A stretch of DNA of 5,949 nt, taken from Candidatus Poribacteria bacterium (GTDB lineage Bacteria; Poribacteria; WGA-4E; B28-G17). The stretch spans positions 1-5,949 of the forward strand of contig QNBQ01000127.1 in NCBI GenBank assembly GCA_003645735.1, written 5' to 3'. The first letter of the stretch is position 1; every line of letters begins with the position of its first letter. The position numbers and the translations under genes are program-made. Below the pieces are notes generated by a model. It ran no database searches and was not told the origin of the DNA. It was given only the letters and a program-made list of their open reading frames with translations. Below are positions 5,785-5,949 of the stretch, one piece after another.

Positions 5785-5949
5785 TCAATAGCTGAAGATC
5801 ACCGAAAAGGCGTGGACGCCTCCGATCTCCTCATTCGACAGCTTATCCTTGAAGCTTGAGATGAAGGCGTAATCGATCTTCAAAACGGCGCTTCTGATCC
5901 CCACCCCGAGCCTCAGCCCGTCGTTCAGGCCGCACCTCAGCGCCAGCCA
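5785..5949 (-). CDS. C-terminus of a PorV/UPF0164-like outer-membrane beta-barrel, 5' end off window
   Basis: An open frame enters from the window edge and ends in TGA at 5785, giving the last 54 residues. These show alternating strand patterns, LRCGLNDGLRLGVGIR, then LKIDYAFISSF, and finish with VHAFSVIFSY. Ending on an aromatic residue in an amphipathic strand is the usual outer-membrane beta-barrel C-terminal signal read by the BAM machinery. The order glycine-rich strand, (V/I)DYAF, then H-x-FS-x-x-F at the end is that of PorV/PorQ and UPF0164-type barrels. True PorV belongs to type IX secretion, but many relatives occur in genomes without it, so no role in secretion is assigned. It has no start codon in view. 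It is the first visible gene of the minus-strand operon and places the next two products in an envelope context. Confidence 0.72.
   Translation of the reverse strand, partial: WLALRCGLNDGLRLGVGIRSAVLKIDYAFISSFKDKLSNEEIGGVHAFSVIFSY

Noticed and set aside
1..5949. CRISPR arrays, tRNA or rRNA genes, insertion sequences, toxin-antitoxin genes
   Set aside because: I saw no spaced direct repeats, no tRNA-like or rRNA-like segment and no transposase motifs. Almost every base lies in one of the six genes.

Overview
The window is densely packed coding DNA from a GC-rich diderm bacterium. Two gene groups face each other and meet tail to tail near position 1500, and no stretch over about 10 bases is left outside a gene. 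The diderm call rests on a lipoprotein signal, a secreted protein and the C-terminus of an outer-membrane beta-barrel of PorV/PorQ or UPF0164 type. Arginine is often AGG and isoleucine often ATA despite the high GC. PorV-like barrels, caspases and FGE-fold domains together are common in FCB-group and candidate-phylum genomes (Poribacteria- or KSB1-like lineages). That placement is an inference; there is no rRNA or other marker gene here.

Plus strand (1-1512): the 3' part of a CPA2-type cation:proton antiporter is followed after 3 bases by a small protein that looks PII-like. The antiporter has no C-terminal RCK/TrkA-N regulatory domain, so the small protein may be its separately encoded regulator.

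Minus strand (5949 down to 1498): four genes run in one direction with gaps of 5-7 bases and very likely form one operon. In transcription order they are (i) the C-terminus of a PorV/UPF0164-like beta-barrel, (ii) a 746-residue lipoprotein with TPRs on both sides of a transglutaminase-like domain with an intact Cys-His-Glu triad, (iii) an exported caspase-like (C14) protease with a calcium-binding-type loop and a C-terminal FGE/sulfatase-modifying-factor fold that lacks the FGE catalytic cysteines, and (iv) QueD, a 6-carboxytetrahydropterin synthase. QueD overlaps the PII-like gene by 15 bases, so the two transcription units share their ends.

The most interesting part is the barrel / TPR-transglutaminase lipoprotein / secreted caspase-FGE set. 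It looks like a cell-envelope module carrying two unrelated thiol-enzyme folds. I do not know a named system with this composition. Its function (envelope protein processing, surface sensing or assembly) is open.
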